Shown here: piece by piece, positions 14,549 through 23,255 of the stretch
Position numbering within the stretch: the first letter of the stretch is position 1
Layout of the letters: the number at the start of each line of letters is the position of its first letter
Origin: Chthonomonas sp. UBA1950
Lineage (GTDB): Bacteria; Armatimonadota; Fimbriimonadia; Fimbriimonadales; Fimbriimonadaceae
Assembly: GCA_002336105.1 (NCBI GenBank)
Contig: DDEQ01000049.1
Coordinates: 627-49,818, forward strand
Direction: 5' to 3'
DNA: 49,192 nucleotides
Notes under the pieces: generated by a model
The model's input: only the letters and a program-made list of their open reading frames with translations
The model's database searches: none
Told to the model about the DNA's origin: nothing
Translations under genes and position numbers: made by a program

Positions 14549-14554
14549 TATAAT
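14549..14554 (+). promoter_or_regulatory. Consensus -10 box for leaderless PBP1A mRNA
   Basis: A perfect TATAAT ends 5 nt before the GTG of the PBP1A gene. Transcription from it would begin at or next to the start codon. No clear -35 or Shine-Dalgarno is seen. Confidence 0.5.
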
Positions 14555-14559
14555 CGAGC

Positions 14560-16845
14560 GTGGCCGGAAATCGGAACGCATCGCGTAAAAGCCGTTACGG
14601 CAAGTCGTCCGTGCGAAAACGAATTAAGATAACGTTCGCTCTGTTTCTCGTTTTTACGTCAATCATATTCTCGGTCGGAGCCGCAATCTACATTCCTCTC
14701 ATTCGAGAGGCTCAAGATAAAGTTGAGGAGATTGGCAACCTCAACATGAAAGTGTCGAGCAGCCAGGCTTCAACAATTGTCTCGAGCGACGGCAAGATTC
14801 TGTATAGCCTTATGCGCGAGCGCCGAAAGGTTGTTGACACTCGCAAGCTCCCCAAATACGTCCGAGACGCGATCGTCGCCGCTGAGGACCGACGCTTTTA
14901 CACACACTCAGGCGTCGATCAGACCAGTCTTGCCCGGGCCGCAGTTGGCCTTCTGCAACATTCGTCACATGCTGGCGGCGGTAGCACCATCACCATGCAG
15001 CTTGCGAAAAAGCTGGTAAACGGCGACGAGCGAAGCTATATGCGTAAGCTACGCGATATTGCGGTCGCTCAGCAGATTGAAAAAGTCAAATCGAAGGAAG
15101 AGATTCTCGACATCTACATGAATTACGTGTACTTTGGCGAGGGAGCTTTGGGCATTCAATCTGCGGCCGAAACCTATTTTGGGAAAAACGCTTCTCAACT
15201 ATCGATAGCCGAGGCGGCAATGATAGCGCGTTGCATTCGAACGCCAAGCCGCGACAATCCACTACGGGAATACCGAGAGACGAAGCAGATGACGAACTCT
15301 TTGGCGCGCCGAGACTACGTTCTTGGTGTGATGAAAGAGGAAGGCATGATTACAGAGGAGGAGTATCAGTCAGCTCTTGAAGAGCAACCTAAACTGAAAA
15401 GAGACGCAAGGCCAGATAGAGACCAAATCTTTGGCGCTCCTTACTTTGTTGCCCATGTCAAGGCGGAGTTAAAACGCGATCTTCCAGAGGTGTATGCCAA
15501 CCTCGAAACTGGTGGTTACCGGATTGAGACAACCTTAGACTACGATCTTCAGAAAACGGCGGAAAGCGCTGTTGCGGAAACGATTCGACGACACCGAAGC
15601 AAGAAAGTAACGTCTGGCGCAATGCTCCTGATCGATGGTCAAGGAAAGATTCTTGTCGAGGTTGGTGGTCCCGACTACTCGAAATCGCAGTATAACATTG
15701 TCACGCAGGGCTCATTACAGCCCGGTTCAAGTTTCAAGCCTTTTATTTACGCGACAGCACTCAAAGATGGGTTGATCAACGCGAATTCGATGGTTTCGAA
15801 TGCGGCAGTGAAGATTCTGCAAACTGAGCACCCGCCGACCTACTGGGAACCAAAGAATCTGGGCAAAATCGGAGTCGGCGGACAACTGCCACTCAAAACG
15901 GCATTTAAGCTCTCTGTAAACCTTCCAGCAGTGAACACCTGCATACTGGCAGGCCCTGCGAGGGTTGTTCAACTCGCGCACGAAGTCTTTGGTTTCGAAT
16001 CAGACATTCCTGCTGTTCCTTCGATAGCGCTAGGTTCGGGAACAGTATCGCCCTTAGAAATGGCTCAGGCTTACTCAGTCTTCATGTTGAAAGGGAACCG
16101 AGTGATGCCATATCCAATCACTCGCGTCATTGGTCCGGATGGAGAAGTCATTCGTGATTACTCCCCGACAGTGAAAGAAAACGTTCTAGATTCGAGTGTT
16201 TGTGAGACAATTGACGACCTCATGAGGGCCGTTGTCGAAAGCGGTACAGGCACCGCAGCCAGAGTCGTTCCTAACGCCCGAGGAAAGACTGGCACGACCA
16301 CCAGAGCAAAAGACGCTTGGTTTTGCGGCTATTCTGACGGCCTTGTGTGTATTTCTTGGGTCGGTAACAACCAAAACGGAAGGGCTTTACCCATGGCAAA
16401 TCAGGTCTATGGTGGAACGGTCACGGTAGAGATGTGGCGAGACGTGATGAAGGTTGCGCACCGCAAGTATGCAGAAGGCGGCCGACAGGTTCCGACTCCG
16501 GAAGTAAGTGCGATTAAGCGACCGATAGCGGAAGCACCACAAGCAGAATTGCCCAAGCCGGTGGATGTCGCACCTCCGGTAGTCGGTCCTGCGAACGGAG
16601 TGGATGTAGCACCCGTTCCTGCTCAACCAGACCCAACAAATGGAACAGAATTGGCACCACCTGCCGTAGAAATTCATGGGAAAGAGCACAAACGTTCTGA
16701 AGCCAAAGACGACATGGTGAGCGTTGAGATTTGTGCTGATTCTGGACAGCTTGCCACGGCCTATTGTAACGAGACGATCACTCGAAAATTTAGGCGCGGT
16801 ACGGAGCCGAAAACTCATTGCAATCTACACAGGGGGACTAATTGA
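14560..16845 (+). CDS. Class A penicillin-binding protein (PBP1A-type)
   Basis: Bifunctional peptidoglycan glycosyltransferase/transpeptidase, 761 aa. An N-terminal basic stretch is followed by a transmembrane helix at about 24-46. GT51 domain at about 75-250: catalytic Glu109 in AAEDRRFYTHSG, then GGGSTITMQLAKKL and KEEILDIYMNYVYFGEG. Transpeptidase at about 340-640: SSFK with Ser390 and Lys393, SVN in KLSVNLPAVN, and KTGTT at 576-580. The tail has a Pro/Ala linker (about 655-715) and a C-terminal cysteine module (EICADSGQLA..YCNET..HCN), seen in PBP1A of several phyla. It starts with GTG behind TATAAT and runs into the next gene with a TTGA overlap, so it probably forms an operon with the PBP2 gene. 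Confidence 0.94.
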   Translation: MAGNRNASRKSRYGKSSVRKRIKITFALFLVFTSIIFSVGAAIYIPLIREAQDKVEEIGNLNMKVSSSQASTIVSSDGKILYSLMRERRKVVDTRKLPKYVRDAIVAAEDRRFYTHSGVDQTSLARAAVGLLQHSSHAGGGSTITMQLAKKLVNGDERSYMRKLRDIAVAQQIEKVKSKEEILDIYMNYVYFGEGALGIQSAAETYFGKNASQLSIAEAAMIARCIRTPSRDNPLREYRETKQMTNSLARRDYVLGVMKEEGMITEEEYQSALEEQPKLKRDARPDRDQIFGAPYFVAHVKAELKRDLPEVYANLETGGYRIETTLDYDLQKTAESAVAETIRRHRSKKVTSGAMLLIDGQGKILVEVGGPDYSKSQYNIVTQGSLQPGSSFKPFIYATALKDGLINANSMVSNAAVKILQTEHPPTYWEPKNLGKIGVGGQLPLKTAFKLSVNLPAVNTCILAGPARVVQLAHEVFGFESDIPAVPSIALGSGTVSPLEMAQAYSVFMLKGNRVMPYPITRVIGPDGEVIRDYSPTVKENVLDSSVCETIDDLMRAVVESGTGTAARVVPNARGKTGTTTRAKDAWFCGYSDGLVCISWVGNNQNGRALPMANQVYGGTVTVEMWRDVMKVAHRKYAEGGRQVPTPEVSAIKRPIAEAPQAELPKPVDVAPPVVGPANGVDVAPVPAQPDPTNGTELAPPAVEIHGKEHKRSEAKDDMVSVEICADSGQLATAYCNETITRKFRRGTEPKTHCNLHRGTN

Positions 16846-17156
16846 GGGAACTGAGTAGAAAGAGACTTGTCGCTTTTCCGATCGTTTTGACTCTTCTATT
16901 TGGGTTCATTTTTCTGCGTCTTTTTTCGTTGCAGGTGATTCACTCCGAAGAGATCCGGCAACGTGCTGGAGTATCGAGAGCAGTAACCGCGTCGAGAAAT
17001 GAACCTCGTCAAATTTCTCATTCAAAACAGTCTTCTCCGAGCATGTGGTTAGCAACAAGGAGATTTCTTGGGCGGGTCAAAAGGTCTTTGGTCCGTAGGC
17101 TCTCACAGCATTCCCAAAACCAATCAGACTATCTCACACTGAGGAGCGGAATGTAG
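16842..17156 (+). CDS. Orphan PBP-anchor-like small membrane protein
   Basis: A 104-aa protein starting with TTG that overlaps the PBP1A stop by four bases; its own stop overlaps the PBP2 GTG by one base. Residues 8-30 (LVAFPIVLTLLFGFIFLRLFSLQVI) form a transmembrane helix. The run FLRLFSLQVIHSEEIRQRAG copies the membrane-anchor/stalk signature of class B PBPs (RLWxLQVxxGEExxxRA), but there is no pedestal or transpeptidase domain. The rest is basic and Ser-rich. It may be a decayed PBP2 N-terminus or a small partner occupying the place of FtsL/MreD. The reading frame is tightly packed between two real genes, so it is likely translated. Confidence 0.65.
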   Translation: MRELSRKRLVAFPIVLTLLFGFIFLRLFSLQVIHSEEIRQRAGVSRAVTASRNEPRQISHSKQSSPSMWLATRRFLGRVKRSLVRRLSQHSQNQSDYLTLRSGM

Positions 17157-19033
17157 TGTCCGTCATACATGCACCTAAGAGTCCCGACCTTGACGCAAGG
17201 ACACTTGCGCTTCCAATTGTCTCCGGTGCGTTGATATCGCTGTTGGCATTGCGGCTGTGGTACGTCCAGGTTGTGATGGCTCCCGAGCTTGTTGAGAAAG
17301 CCGAAGCTACCCGGGAGACGAAGATTCCAAGGCAGGCTCCGAGGGGTTTGATTTATGACCGCAACGGAGAATTAATCGCTGGCATTAAGCCGTCGTTGGC
17401 CGTCACAGTCGTTTATCGAACTGTGATGAAGAATGAGTGGGTGATTCCCAAGCTCGCATCGATGTTGGGGGTCGAAGAAAAGAAGCTTCGAAAGCGTATC
17501 TCTGAAGCTCAAAGGCTAGCAGGACTTCCCGTTCCTGTTTTTGTTGGCGCACCCATTGACGTCGGAGCTCGCATCGCGGAGGCTGGTGACGAACTGCCAG
17601 GAGTGGGGGTTGAGTATCAGCCTGTTCGTGACTACCGCGACACAACGGCTTACTCGCACGTTCTAGGTTACGTCGGCATTCCTAACGATTCCGATCTTGA
17701 TCGACTAAAGACCTTTGATCGTGAACCGCCTACCTACGTCGGGAGAACGGGAATCGAGCGCACTCATGATCTTGACCTCATGGGGGTTTTGGGAGCTGAG
17801 CACATGGAAATCGACGCGAAACGGCGTCCGATTCGATTGGTTGGTCGTGACGAACCTGTGCCCGGTAAGCAGCTCATCATGAGCATTGATGGGCGATTAC
17901 AGCGGGCCGCCTTGGCTGCGCTGGAAACGAAGAACTACGTTGGTGGAGTCGTCGCGATCGACCCGAAGAATGGGGAAGTGCTCTGCTTGGTTAGTACGCC
18001 TAAGTTCGATTTAGGACTGTTCCGGAACGGTATCACTCAAACGGATTGGGATCAGTTACAAAACGACCCTAATCACCCTCTTGTCACACGTCCGCTAGGT
18101 GCAAGTTATTCGCCAGGATCAACATTCAAGATCATTACGAGTTTGGCTGCCTACGAATCTGGAAAGTTTGATCCGAATCGAGTGATCACATGCACAGGTG
18201 GATTCAAGCTAGGTAACCGCGTATTTCGGTGCATGTCGCATCATGGACCTCTTTCGTTCGAGGCGGCGTTTGAGAAGTCTTGTAACCAATACTTCTCAAC
18301 CCTCGGTTATCAGGTAGGGCAAGAGGCGATGTGTAAAGCTGCTGAGGAAGTTGGACTTGGGCAGCGAACCGGGATCGATCTTGGTGGCGAGTCGAAAGGT
18401 GTTGTTCCGACGATGGACTGGCTTCACAGGACTTTCAAGAAAGCTCAGTGGTATGGCGGCGATACGGTCAACCTATCTATCGGTCAGGGATACCTTCGAG
18501 CTACTCCCATTCAGATGGCCAATTTGATGTGCATGGTTGCCAATAATGGAGTGAATTACCGGCCACACCTAGTTCATTCTTTCCGAGATTCGGCCACTAG
18601 CACTTCCGAACAGATTATTGAGCCCGAGGTCATGCACAAGGTGACCGCTGGCTCAGAGTTCTGGGGGCCGCTCCGACAAGCGATGGGTGCTGTTATCGAG
18701 GGAAGCCACGGTACCGGTCAGAGTGCTCGCATTCCGGGCATCATTTGGGGTGGTAAAACCGGTAGTACAGAGCACGCAAATGCGAAGAAAACCCACAGTT
18801 GGTTTGTTGGTATGGCCCCGCTAGATGACCCCAAGATTTGCATTGCTGTCTTGGTTGAAGATGCCGGGCACGGCGGCGAGGTCGCCGCGCCGGTTGCTAA
18901 GGCGGTTGTTCAGGCTTATTTGACGAAGTTGACCGCAGGGAAGTCTGTCACTAATGCGGCTGCTAATGCTAAGAACTTATCGCCTTCGGCGGTAGTTTCA
19001 CCTGCTGCCGGTAGGTTGCCTGTTTCTCGATAA
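17156..19033 (+). CDS. Class B penicillin-binding protein (PBP2/MrdA-type transpeptidase)
   Basis: A 625-aa monofunctional transpeptidase for cell-wall elongation or division. Membrane anchor at about 15-40 (ALPIVSGALISLLALRLWYVQVV), then the PBP dimerisation start IPRQAPRGLIYDRNGELIA and pedestal (YSHVLGYVGIPN, YVGRTGIER). The transpeptidase domain has STFK at 322-325 (SPGSTFKI), SCN at 375-377 and KTGST at 534-538. The layout fits PBP2/MrdA slightly better than FtsI; no PASTA domain. GAGGAG lies 9 nt before the GTG. Its last 118 bases overlap the 3' end of the O-antigen ligase gene on the other strand; the overlapped C-terminus (NAAANAKNLSPSAVVSPAAG) is low-complexity and outside the fold. 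Confidence 0.93.
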   Translation: MSVIHAPKSPDLDARTLALPIVSGALISLLALRLWYVQVVMAPELVEKAEATRETKIPRQAPRGLIYDRNGELIAGIKPSLAVTVVYRTVMKNEWVIPKLASMLGVEEKKLRKRISEAQRLAGLPVPVFVGAPIDVGARIAEAGDELPGVGVEYQPVRDYRDTTAYSHVLGYVGIPNDSDLDRLKTFDREPPTYVGRTGIERTHDLDLMGVLGAEHMEIDAKRRPIRLVGRDEPVPGKQLIMSIDGRLQRAALAALETKNYVGGVVAIDPKNGEVLCLVSTPKFDLGLFRNGITQTDWDQLQNDPNHPLVTRPLGASYSPGSTFKIITSLAAYESGKFDPNRVITCTGGFKLGNRVFRCMSHHGPLSFEAAFEKSCNQYFSTLGYQVGQEAMCKAAEEVGLGQRTGIDLGGESKGVVPTMDWLHRTFKKAQWYGGDTVNLSIGQGYLRATPIQMANLMCMVANNGVNYRPHLVHSFRDSATSTSEQIIEPEVMHKVTAGSEFWGPLRQAMGAVIEGSHGTGQSARIPGIIWGGKTGSTEHANAKKTHSWFVGMAPLDDPKICIAVLVEDAGHGGEVAAPVAKAVVQAYLTKLTAGKSVTNAAANAKNLSPSAVVSPAAGRLPVSR

Positions 19034-21234
19034 GCGTTCGAAAGCAATACGGCCACTTCGTGTCCCTGTTTGTAGACGCCATGTACTTCTACAAGACCAA
19101 TCCCTGAGAACCTGAAAGTTGGTGGTTCGGGCGGCGTCATTTTGGTGAATAGCTTGTTGTTGTTGACGATCACAGGCGCCATCTTCGAAGAAAACTCTTT
19201 GAAACCACTCAGTGCAGGGACCAATAGTGAGATTCTCTTTTGAGGGTCTTTTTCGTTTTGCGCGACGTAAAGGCGCGCCCAAAAGGTTTTTACGGGTACA
19301 TCGTAATCGATACTACGGACCTTGAAATACGGCGTCTCTTCCGTCTCGATCATGCGGTTAGCGATCTTGAGAGCAGATTCCGTTTCGCCGTTTGCGATGT
19401 AGAGTTTGGTCAGCGCCTCGAGCGTGTCAAGATTGTTGGGGTTTCGCGTTAGCGCTTCTTTGTAGGTATTGACGGCCTTGAAGAACGGTCCAGATTCGCT
19501 CTGGAGCTTAGCAAGATGCCGCAAGTTCACTGTCGATGGGGCGCGCGATGCCGCTTCTGTCGCCGCCGCTAACTGTTCCGGACCTCGGGACACGAGAGCT
19601 TTGAGATGCCAAGGCTCATCGTCGAACGGCGCAGTGCCGGTTAAGTTATCTATTGCTGAAATAGCTTCTTGCGAGCCTGAGTTTACGAGAAATCGTGCTT
19701 GCGATTTTTCTGCATCGATGTGGCCGAAGAATAGAAATACCAAGCCGAGTAGGCCAACAAAGACTGTTATGCTCGAACGCATGGGGACAGGGATGAACTC
19801 GGGCGCAACGGCGTCGGTGCTGAGGAGCAATACTGTCCCAAGCAAAACAAAAAACACGAGTCCAATTCCGAAATAGTAAAGGTCACTGTCGACGAGACTG
19901 TGAATCAAAATCGCGGCCAAGGCCGCCACTATTCCAGCACGAAGCGGAGCTGAATGCGTCGCAACCTTTGTTGAGCTTCGAATCGTGTTCCAACCGCAGA
20001 TTCCAACAAAAGCAAAGAACAAAAGTGGCGCGAGAATGCTTGATTCTGCCCAAAGTTGGAGATAGACGTTATGCGCGAAAACGGTTTGGGTTGTTAGCCC
20101 CGGTCGAGCTGACTCAAAGTTGTAAGTTCCGAAGCCGTAGCCAATCGGGTTATCCATTCCAAGCTTAGCCGCGCCTTTCCACAGGAGCAACCGGAATGTC
20201 GAAGACTGTTCTTGTGTGGAAGAAGCGTTTGTGACTCGTGCAAAGGGTGCAGCAACTTCAGCGCTAGCAGCAGTTTTTGGTGCCGTCGCCGCAAAGAGTC
20301 CGATCATCGCTAGGCAGCAAACGAAACTGGCCCCGAGGCGCTTTGCCGAAGAGATACAGTGTGTTTCCTTTGTCCAGACTAGCAGTGCGACAGTTGAGGC
20401 GAGACTTATGCCGATAGGCAACCATCCCAAGCCTTTCACGAAGCAGACCCCGGTAATCAGTCCAATAACGACAACAAGAGCAGTTCCGATCAGTTGGAAC
20501 GGTTTTGCCTTTGATTGAATCTGTGTCACGCCAAAGAGAGTTAGGCCAATCGGCAACGAAAGCAAAAGTGCGCCTTTTGAACCAGTGAGCGTCATCGCGA
20601 ACAAGATAACGCCTGCTCCGAGAGGCACCATGATCGCGGCTAGTCTCTCCTTTACCTCGGAGATTCCGATCCCAACAAAGAAGCCAACTAACAAAATCGC
20701 CGCGGTTGCGTTGGGGTTGACCCATCCTGCAAAAATTCGCCAAGTAGGGTCCGAAAACCTGTTGATGGCGTATTCACGAATGCCTAGCAAACCGACGATT
20801 GCACAAGCGGCGAGGACCGTTGAGGCAATGGCAAGGGGACCGCGACGGCGCCCAAGTGTGGCTATTGTGGCAAAAAAAGCTGCGCCATAAGTGAGCCACT
20901 CAGTGAGCGCAATCCATGAATATGATTTGAAATTTGAGTACGAGGTAGAGCAAGCCAGAACGGTAAAAAAGCCTACCAAGAGGGATGTTGTTGCGGCGTT
21001 CGGGACCTGAACGACCTTTCGACGCGCAAACTCAAAGGCTACGGTGAAAAGGACTAAGACACCGATGAGGGCATGACCCAACAAAGGAGCATCTGTACCA
21101 AAAGCGCCGGACATTAGGTTGAAAAAACCAGGAGCGAGTTCTGACTTACCAAGACTCAACTGGCCTCCAAACAAGACGGCCAAAAACGCAGCGATGCAAA
21201 TCAAGACCGGGCCAACCGGGATCTGCTTTTTCAT
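18916..21234 (-). CDS. O-antigen ligase/polymerase family membrane protein with TPR tail
   Basis: A 772-aa protein. Residues 1 to about 500 contain some 12 transmembrane helices with the O-antigen ligase pattern, including a large loop containing RVTNASSTQEQSSTFRLLLWKGAAKLGMDNPIGYGFGTYNFESARPG and AHNVYLQLWAESSI (the RxxxW and H-N-xx-L residues of WaaL-type enzymes). From about 520 to 700 there are TPR-like helices (SEAISAIDNLTGTAPFDDEPWHLKALVSRG; AVNTYKEALTRNPNNLDTLEALTKLYIANGETESALKIANRMI). It probably transfers or polymerises lipid-linked glycan at the outer face of the inner membrane. It overlaps the upstream GT2 gene by four bases and the PBP2 gene tail-to-tail by 118. Confidence 0.82.
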   Translation of the reverse strand: MKKQIPVGPVLICIAAFLAVLFGGQLSLGKSELAPGFFNLMSGAFGTDAPLLGHALIGVLVLFTVAFEFARRKVVQVPNAATTSLLVGFFTVLACSTSYSNFKSYSWIALTEWLTYGAAFFATIATLGRRRGPLAIASTVLAACAIVGLLGIREYAINRFSDPTWRIFAGWVNPNATAAILLVGFFVGIGISEVKERLAAIMVPLGAGVILFAMTLTGSKGALLLSLPIGLTLFGVTQIQSKAKPFQLIGTALVVVIGLITGVCFVKGLGWLPIGISLASTVALLVWTKETHCISSAKRLGASFVCCLAMIGLFAATAPKTAASAEVAAPFARVTNASSTQEQSSTFRLLLWKGAAKLGMDNPIGYGFGTYNFESARPGLTTQTVFAHNVYLQLWAESSILAPLLFFAFVGICGWNTIRSSTKVATHSAPLRAGIVAALAAILIHSLVDSDLYYFGIGLVFFVLLGTVLLLSTDAVAPEFIPVPMRSSITVFVGLLGLVFLFFGHIDAEKSQARFLVNSGSQEAISAIDNLTGTAPFDDEPWHLKALVSRGPEQLAAATEAASRAPSTVNLRHLAKLQSESGPFFKAVNTYKEALTRNPNNLDTLEALTKLYIANGETESALKIANRMIETEETPYFKVRSIDYDVPVKTFWARLYVAQNEKDPQKRISLLVPALSGFKEFSSKMAPVIVNNNKLFTKMTPPEPPTFRFSGIGLVEVHGVYKQGHEVAVLLSNAYRETGNLPAAGETTAEGDKFLALAAALVTDFPAVNFVK

Positions 21235-22130
21235 CGAGATCTTTTTCTCCGGATGTCGTCAAGTCGGTTCTTTGCTATAAACATAGATGCTCTTAAAGCT
21301 AACGCCGTTGCGGCAAAGGCTACCGCGAAAGGCCTCACAAAGATCGGCATTTCAGCGACAACATTCTTTGTATAAAAGCGAAGCATCGCGCGATGAAACG
21401 TTCCGATCATCCGATTCGGCGCTTTGTCTGTACTTCGACCGATGGCGTGTGTGATCACCGATGTCGGAAAATAGATCACATCGAAGCCGGCTTTGTGAGC
21501 TCGCCAACACCAGTCGACATCTTCACAATACATAAAGAATTTAGGATCTAGGAATCCTGTCTTTGCCATCAAGTCTTTACTAACAAACATGGCAGCGCCA
21601 GAGACCCAATCAACCATCCGAGGTTGCGAGTGATCCCAGTCTTGCATCAAATACTCGCGCGTGAACCGATTGTTAGGGAACAGCCTCCCGACAGGTGTAT
21701 TGCGGAAAAGCGCGGCAATCGGATTTGGGAAGCGGCGACTAGAAAACTGAAGTGATCCGTCGGAGTTCAGTAGTTTGGGCCCGATGATTCCCGCGTTTGG
21801 GTTATTTGCAGCGTAGTCAAGAAGCGTTCGGAACGCCCCTGGATGGACAATGGTGTCTGAGTTCAGAAGGAGCGCATGAGGAGCCTTAATTTGCTCTAAA
21901 AGCATGTTGTGTCCCCCCGTAAACCCAAGGTTTCGGGACATTCGGTAGAGTCGAACCCAGGGAAACTCTGCCTCAACCATGTCTGGGGAAGGATCTTCAG
22001 AGTTGTTATCGCAGACCAGAACCTCAAAGTGCGCTTCATCCTGAATGGCTTCAAGACTTTGCAGGCACAAACGAAGGTCTGACTCTGTGTTCCAACTACA
22101 TATCGTTACGCTAAGCTCTAAATCCGGCAT
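21231..22130 (-). CDS. Glycosyltransferase family 2 (rhamnosyltransferase-like)
   Basis: A 299-aa GT-A-fold transferase: SVTICSWNTESDLRLCLQSLEAI at the N-terminus, VLVCDNNSEDPS as the nucleotide-binding strand, LLLNSDTIVHPG as the DxD-like motif, and WVSGAAMFVSKD plus FFMYCEDVDWCWRAHKAGFDV as the acceptor/catalytic segment. This set is typical of the rhamnosyltransferase-like GT2 branch. A hydrophobic C-terminal patch may bind membrane. It overlaps the ligase gene by four bases downstream and the other GT2 gene by 20 bases upstream, forming a three-gene glycan unit. The sugar is unknown. Confidence 0.88.
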   Translation of the reverse strand: MPDLELSVTICSWNTESDLRLCLQSLEAIQDEAHFEVLVCDNNSEDPSPDMVEAEFPWVRLYRMSRNLGFTGGHNMLLEQIKAPHALLLNSDTIVHPGAFRTLLDYAANNPNAGIIGPKLLNSDGSLQFSSRRFPNPIAALFRNTPVGRLFPNNRFTREYLMQDWDHSQPRMVDWVSGAAMFVSKDLMAKTGFLDPKFFMYCEDVDWCWRAHKAGFDVIYFPTSVITHAIGRSTDKAPNRMIGTFHRAMLRFYTKNVVAEMPIFVRPFAVAFAATALALRASMFIAKNRLDDIRRKRSR

Positions 22131-22980
22131 CGTAGCCCTTTGCTCGCACCATGGCGACCAGGTAAATCAACGGGGTCACAAGTAAGATACCGACCTTGGA
22201 CAGCCCATTTCTGTTGTGTTTGTGCAAGTAACGGACCAAGCTTCGGTGTGATTCCCAAATCATCGACTTTTTTACGAGTTTCGTGCTTTCACCGCCGTGG
22301 TGCAGCACATGCGCCTTCGGAGTGTAAAGGCAGGGATAGCCCGCGTCCGCAAGACGCTTCAAAAGATCAACCTCATTAAAAAAGATGGGGAAGTCCTCGT
22401 CAAATGGGCAGCTTGGGTCTCCAATTGCTTCCATCGCAGCTCGTTTGAACAACAGAAAAGTGCCCATCGGTTGTGGACCAGGTTGTTCCTTCTCGTAGTC
22501 AAATGCGTGTAGTCGATAGGCTCCGAAAACCGAGTTGGGAAGCGATTTTGCGAGACCTGTCACTTCTCCAAAAATACCGAGCAGAGTGGGGAATCCACGA
22601 ACAGATCGCTGAGTTTTGCCATCCATCCCTATCTGTTTGATTCCCAAGACGCCAAAAGAATCTGTCGATGTAAGGATCTGAACAGCTAGAGATAAACTCT
22701 CGTTATCAAACTCGGTATCCGGGTTTAAAGTGAGTAGCAGGTCGCCTGTTGCCTCGGCAAATGCCAAGTTATTTCCCTTCGCATATCCCGTGTTGACCTT
22801 TGAGGCGACTAACTTAACCGATGGGAATTCTGCTGCAACCATAGCCGCACTTCCGTCTGAGGAGTTGTTATCAACAACGATTATCTCAAAAAGAACTGCT
22901 ATTTTGAATCGTAATATCGAAACTAGACACGAACGAAGCATGTCGGACGTATTCCAATTGACGATAAGAATGCTTAGCAC
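22111..22980 (-). CDS. Glycosyltransferase family 2
   Basis: Paralogue of the gene that follows it: LSILIVNWNTSDMLRSCLVSIL, IIVVDNNSSDGSAAMV, LLLTLNPDTEFDNESL, PMGTFLLFKRAAMEAIG, FPIFFNEVDLLKRLADAGYPCLYTP. The GTG at 22980 is chosen because homologous proteins start right at the SILIVNWN strand and a TAGAAT box stands 8 nt upstream with no Shine-Dalgarno; an ATG at 23025 would add 15 residues with no family counterpart. The C-terminus has a short hydrophobic segment. It is first gene of the unit with the next GT2 and the O-antigen ligase-like protein. Confidence 0.86.
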   Translation of the reverse strand: MLSILIVNWNTSDMLRSCLVSILRFKIAVLFEIIVVDNNSSDGSAAMVAAEFPSVKLVASKVNTGYAKGNNLAFAEATGDLLLTLNPDTEFDNESLSLAVQILTSTDSFGVLGIKQIGMDGKTQRSVRGFPTLLGIFGEVTGLAKSLPNSVFGAYRLHAFDYEKEQPGPQPMGTFLLFKRAAMEAIGDPSCPFDEDFPIFFNEVDLLKRLADAGYPCLYTPKAHVLHHGGESTKLVKKSMIWESHRSLVRYLHKHNRNGLSKVGILLVTPLIYLVAMVRAKGYDAGFRA

Positions 22981-22988
22981 TAAAATCC

Positions 22989-22994
22989 ATTCTA
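22989..22994 (-). promoter_or_regulatory. Candidate -10 box before the GT2-GT2-ligase unit
   Basis: TAGAAT on the minus strand lies 8 nt before the GTG at 22980. No -35 match is evident. Confidence 0.3.
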
Positions 22995-23164
22995 CTGGCT
23001 GATGAGCACGATTGATGTGTGCCAATCAAGCTAGAGAAAATAACGAATATCTGCATTATTGCTGCAATAGAGGCAATAATGGATAAGTGCAATGAATGGG
23101 TAGATTCTGAAAATGAATCTGGGGAGCTGTTCTTTGGAAGCGTTTAAGTTCCAAAGAAAATAGA

Positions 23165-23194
23165 TTGACTCACTCGTTATAGTACTGGTAAAGT
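23165..23194 (+). promoter_or_regulatory. Sigma-70-type promoter of the NlpC/P60 gene
   Basis: TTGACT (23165-23170), an 18-bp spacer and TAAAGT (23189-23194). An alternative -10, TATAGG, overlaps its end. Confidence 0.5.
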
Positions 23195-23255
23195 ATAGGT
23201 GCTTGCCAGCGGCCTTTAACGGGGAGGCGAAAACGGCTAGAAATAGTCGCGAGTT
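23195..23255 (+). promoter_or_regulatory. Structured 5' leader of the NlpC/P60 gene
   Basis: About 60 transcribed bases precede the start. They can fold GCCT...AGGC around 23212-23227 and a GGCTA-GAAA-TAGTC hairpin with a GNRA loop at 23235-23248. Riboswitches for c-di-AMP often precede such hydrolases, but I do not see the ydaO consensus, and the leader is too short for it. Function unknown. Confidence 0.3.

Noticed and set aside
23195..23255. c-di-AMP (ydaO) riboswitch before the NlpC/P60 gene
   Set aside because: The leader is about half the needed length and lacks the conserved core; kept only as an unassigned structured leader.
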